Positions 12,507-15,139 of a stretch of DNA of 15,139 nt are shown piece by piece. This DNA comes from a bacterium F11 (lineage in GTDB: Bacteria > Elusimicrobiota > Elusimicrobia > F11), in the NCBI GenBank assembly GCA_002176905.1, contig MSYE01000179.1, forward strand, positions 1-15,139, written 5' to 3'. Position 1 is the stretch's first letter. Every line of letters begins with the position of its first letter. A model generated the notes under the pieces. The model ran no database searches and was not told the DNA's origin. It was given only the letters and a program-made list of their open reading frames with translations. Made by a program: the position numbers and the translations under genes.

Positions 12507-13460
12507 ATGTATGTGAAGATGATTTTCCTTTTAATCGTTGTGTCCTTATTCACCCTCTCCTCCTGCACACCCCTGAAAACCTACACTGGTCCGCGCCTTC
12601 CCTTCCCCCAACGGGTCCATCTTTTGGATCAAGTTCACAAGAAAAATCTCTTTGTTGGAGCCGATGTGGTGGCGATTGACGATATATTGGTTGAGGATTC
12701 AACGGTGGGATGGGAAGTCCCTCCGGGTCACAGGATGTTAACGGTGACCTATTTTGTGACCGAGGTTGATCAACCTCACTTATTTGATAAGACTCAAGTT
12801 TGGCGCTCAAAGTATCCTGCCTCCATTCTATTTAACGCCAAACCGCAGCATCGCTATCAAGTAAAAGCAGCAGGAATTGATGGGGATTGGATACCCTGGG
12901 TTGAAGACACCAAGGAGAGAATGGTTGTTGGAATTGGTTCTTTTGAGAAACCTCCTGTGCCTATTGTTTCTCCTTGTCCCCGGGTTCTCGCCCCAACAAC
13001 ACCGGTTCATCGCACCCTGGAGGTTCACATCTCACCCCTGGTTTCGGATCCTCATCATTTGTTTAAGTTTGCGGCTTTAAATGCTTTCTCAAGAACCTTT
13101 GAAAAGGTTCAGGTTCGAAAAGACTTTTTGGATGACGGGCGTATCCGCGGTAAGAGAATGGAGATCAGTCCCCCCTCCCGGCGTTTCTCCGGAGAGAGGG
13201 CGGCCAAATACGATTCCGTTCTTTTAAGGGTTGATCTGAAAAAAAGGCCAATACCCGATGCAGACAAATATGAGGCCACATGGAAATTTCAGTTTCGAAA
13301 CAAAATCATTGCCAATGGGCGGCGCGTGGTGGAGTTGGATAAGGATTCTGATCAATATTTGTTAACGACCACTTCCCTTGAAAATCTCTATGAGGACATT
13401 CATGCCTCATTAACGCCAAGCACCTACAAAAAACTAAAAGTCTCCCATCGAAAATATTAG
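12507..13460 (+). CDS. Putative outer-membrane lipoprotein, unknown function
   Basis: 317 residues. The ATG at 12507 is preferred to the in-frame TTG at 12501 because the Shine-Dalgarno AAAGGGGG (12492-12499) is 7 bp from the ATG and only 1 bp from the TTG. The signal peptide ends LSSC, a normal lipobox with C20 as the lipidation site. The N-terminal half has a VxAIDD...EVPPGHRMLTVTYFV pattern like the small beta-domains that many lipoproteins use (invariant 'PGxH-x-l-x-v'). The C-terminal half (about 170-317) is mixed alpha/beta, with a helix AALNAFSRTFEKVQV that recalls the helix of ABC-transport auxiliary/LptE-like lipoproteins, but I cannot assign a family. The stop codon directly touches the ATG of the next gene (no gap), indicating an operon with translational coupling. 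Confidence 0.88.
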   Translation: MYVKMIFLLIVVSLFTLSSCTPLKTYTGPRLPFPQRVHLLDQVHKKNLFVGADVVAIDDILVEDSTVGWEVPPGHRMLTVTYFVTEVDQPHLFDKTQVWRSKYPASILFNAKPQHRYQVKAAGIDGDWIPWVEDTKERMVVGIGSFEKPPVPIVSPCPRVLAPTTPVHRTLEVHISPLVSDPHHLFKFAALNAFSRTFEKVQVRKDFLDDGRIRGKRMEISPPSRRFSGERAAKYDSVLLRVDLKKRPIPDADKYEATWKFQFRNKIIANGRRVVELDKDSDQYLLTTTSLENLYEDIHASLTPSTYKKLKVSHRKY

Positions 13461-14747
13461 ATGAATAACATAAGACCAATACTGTTCGGCTTCATATTGT
13501 TGGGAATCTTGCCGAAATTGGTCTTATGTGCTGATCATTATATTTCATTTCAAGGACGATTGACCGATTCAAAAGGGGCACCGATCTCCGGGAATTCTGA
13601 TGTTAGATTTGATATTTATTCACAAGCAGAGGGAGGGATTCCGTTATGGAGTGATTCTGAGCCTATCCCGGTTTCCACAAATGACAAAGGCCTTTTTTCA
13701 GCCCGAATTGGGCCCATCCCAATGAATATTTTTGTCAATAATGACGATCTTCATCTTCAAGTAAATGTTCGTGGTATGCGAGGAGAACAGTCTCTTTATC
13801 CAAGGAAAAAAATAAACAAGGTTCCTTATGCTGTCTATTCTCTGGCTTCTGGTTTGGCAGAAAAGGCAAAAGATATTGAAGATGATGCGATAACGACATC
13901 CAAAATAAAAGACAAATCTATATTAGGTGATGACCTGGCCATCAATTCGATCAACACCACACATATTCAGGAGGGCGCTATCCAGTCTTCAAATATTATG
14001 ATGAATTCAATTGGGACAGATCACATTAAAGACGAAGGCATCCAATTTGTTGATTTGGCCACTGATGCGGTTCGTTCAAGCAATATTCAGGAAAGATCCA
14101 TTACAGGGGATAAATTAATGAAAGGAACCCTGTCCGGATTGGAGATTGGATCCAACGCCATTCACCGCGACCAAATTTCACCAGAAGAAATCGATCTGAT
14201 CCATTTGAGCGTTGAAGTGTTGAAGCAACTTATCCCATCCGGTTTTGTTGGCCTTTTTACCGGGGAATGTCCAGCTGGATGGACCTATCTGGATATTATG
14301 GAAAACCGATTTCCAAAAGGAGTTTCCCCACAAACCGGTACAGGTACCAGGGGAGGAAGCGCGGAAATAACAGGCCTCACAACGGTTAGCACCGGGACCC
14401 ACCACCACCCAGCCGGCCACCAACACCAAATTGCTCCCGACGGGAGGCATATGCATTATCTTCAAACAGCAGCTCAAATTGGAGTTGATCCCAATTCGGC
14501 CAGAATAGTGGGAATCGATCCTGAGAATGGTTCCTTCGGTTCGATAGCGTCCTATTCCAATTTGGGTTCAAAAATGGTGAATTTGTTACAAAGAAGATCA
14601 AGCATTCAAGAAAGTCATCACCATTCGGGACATACATCCTTTGAGAAAATTGAGACCGATAATAGGGGCACACACAGCCATCCTGTTGCATCTGATGGAA
14701 AATGGGAACCCCCTCACGTTGGATTTGTATTTTGTTTAAAAAAATAA
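13461..14747 (+). CDS. Exported fibre-like protein with phage-collar-like C-terminus
   Basis: 428 residues. It starts immediately after the previous stop and has no Shine-Dalgarno, so it is probably coupled to it. A signal peptide (1 to about 23) precedes a domain common in delta-type and related bacteria: ISFQGRLTDSKGAPISG, FDIYSQAEGGIPLW, ending LYPRKKINKVPYAVYS. Residues about 142-250 are short coil repeats of the 'DAITTSKIKDKSI, NSINTTHIQEGAI' type. From about 258 comes a tail-collar-like domain, SGFVGLFTGECPAGW, FPKGVSPQTGTGTRGGS, with a histidine-rich stretch (THHHPAGHQHQ, RHMHY, SHHHSGH, THSHP) and the usual ending PPHVGFVFCLKK. In phage fibres such His pairs bind metal and stabilise trimers. 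It is likely a surface adhesin or fibre; it has a signal peptide and lacks phage neighbours, so a prophage origin is unlikely. Confidence 0.88.
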   Translation: MNNIRPILFGFILLGILPKLVLCADHYISFQGRLTDSKGAPISGNSDVRFDIYSQAEGGIPLWSDSEPIPVSTNDKGLFSARIGPIPMNIFVNNDDLHLQVNVRGMRGEQSLYPRKKINKVPYAVYSLASGLAEKAKDIEDDAITTSKIKDKSILGDDLAINSINTTHIQEGAIQSSNIMMNSIGTDHIKDEGIQFVDLATDAVRSSNIQERSITGDKLMKGTLSGLEIGSNAIHRDQISPEEIDLIHLSVEVLKQLIPSGFVGLFTGECPAGWTYLDIMENRFPKGVSPQTGTGTRGGSAEITGLTTVSTGTHHHPAGHQHQIAPDGRHMHYLQTAAQIGVDPNSARIVGIDPENGSFGSIASYSNLGSKMVNLLQRRSSIQESHHHSGHTSFEKIETDNRGTHSHPVASDGKWEPPHVGFVFCLKK

Positions 14748-14823
14748 ATAGGGTACCGGATTGATACAAAATGGCTCCTCACGATTATGTAGGATTTATT
14801 AACACTTATTTTTATCCCCCTCC

Positions 14824-14830
14824 AGGGAGG
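14824..14830 (+). promoter_or_regulatory. Strong Shine-Dalgarno in a small palindrome
   Basis: AGGGAGG lies 5 bp before the TTG at 14836 and decides that start. It overlaps CCTCC-AG-GGAGG (14819-14830), so the ribosome site could pair with the bases just upstream. Confidence 0.6.
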
Positions 14831-14835
14831 CTTGA

Positions 14836-15139
14836 TTGAAGAAAATAGCAACGCTGGGTCTGATTCTTTTTCAGATTCATGGGGTTCTAGTTTGGGGTCA
14901 AGATGGCCGGCGACTGTCATCTTTGCCCCCAACCTTAAATCCCTTACACCATCAACCTTATCAGAATTCGGTTGGGGATCACCGACCTCTCTCTTTTTTC
15001 CATCATTCTCAGCTGAGATTGGATTTTGGGACGGCGCGTCTTCCTTCTTTTGATGTTTGGGACCTGGAAAATCGGCTTTGGCAGTATCAGAACCTTGGAA
15101 TGAAATTAGACGGGGAATCGCGTGTAAAGGACTTTTCTT
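14836..15139 (+). CDS. Exported protein, 3'-truncated by window edge
   Basis: The frame starts at TTG 14836, 5 bp after AGGGAGG, and stays open to the right edge (101 codons). It begins MKKIATLGLILFQIHG followed by VLVWGQD, a Sec signal peptide likely cut after VWG or nearby. The visible mature part is Pro/His/Leu-rich (LPPTLNPLHHQPYQ), then RLDFGTARLPSFDVWDLENRLWQYQNLGMKLDGES. No family is recognised from this fragment. It lies 88 bp downstream of the fibre-like gene in the same direction and probably belongs to the same envelope-protein cluster. An ATG-only search or a full-length requirement would miss it. Confidence 0.75.
   Translation, partial: MKKIATLGLILFQIHGVLVWGQDGRRLSSLPPTLNPLHHQPYQNSVGDHRPLSFFHHSQLRLDFGTARLPSFDVWDLENRLWQYQNLGMKLDGESRVKDFS

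Noticed and set aside
13461..14747. Prophage tail fibre gene
   Set aside because: It has a signal peptide, the neighbours are lipoprotein and exported-protein genes, and no other phage structural gene is in the window.
14832..15053. Open frame reading MIEENSNAGSDSF
   Set aside because: Low-complexity Ser-rich translation with no signal or family pattern; the overlapping frame from TTG 14836 has the ribosome site at better distance, a clear signal peptide, and runs to the window edge.

Overview
The window looks like bacterial chromosome from an uncultured, diderm-type lineage. The best guess is Candidatus Omnitrophota (OP3) or a nearby PVC-type group. The reasons are a single giant mosaic membrane protein mixing many unrelated modules, several exported proteins and lipoproteins of delta/Omnitrophota style, TTG starts, and a RAYT (REP-associated) transposase. 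This assignment is inference; no rRNA or marker gene is present.

Layout. (1) Positions 1-9386, + strand: one uninterrupted reading frame of more than 3,127 codons, open to the left edge and therefore 5'-truncated. In order it holds: a hydrophobic hairpin, a helix-turn-helix-like stretch, a polytopic block with the spacing of a CPBP/Rce1 intramembrane protease, a long helical region, a second hairpin followed by a Tat-like twin-arginine stretch, a tandem pair of ~400-residue domains sharing an H...E...GxxH pattern, a third hairpin, an unrecognised soluble region, a WD40-like beta-propeller, a fourth hairpin and a C-terminal soluble domain. (2) 9387-10492: a RAYT gene on the minus strand between perfect 23-bp inverted repeats, placed 14 bp after the stop of the giant gene. 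(3) 10380-10933: about 550 bp without a gene, carrying a terminator-like hairpin and a 32-bp motif present twice. (4) 10934-12246: two small exported proteins in tandem. (5) 12247-12506: a highly structured intergenic region with three inverted-repeat structures. (6) 12507-14747: a lipoprotein gene directly abutting a gene for an exported fibre-like protein with a phage-collar-like C-terminus. (7) 14836 to the right edge: the start of another exported protein, with a TTG start and a strong Shine-Dalgarno sequence.

How the parts may work together. The right half is a run of cell-envelope or surface proteins (10934 onward, all with signal peptides). The giant protein is an envelope-anchored, multi-module product. 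Its most interesting property is that a protease-like membrane domain sits in the same chain as four recurring membrane hairpins that separate soluble modules, and one hairpin is followed by what looks like a normal N-terminal Tat signal more than 1,100 residues into the chain. That suggests either a fusion of once-separate exported proteins or a polyprotein cut into pieces at the membrane. This is a hypothesis, not something the sequence proves.
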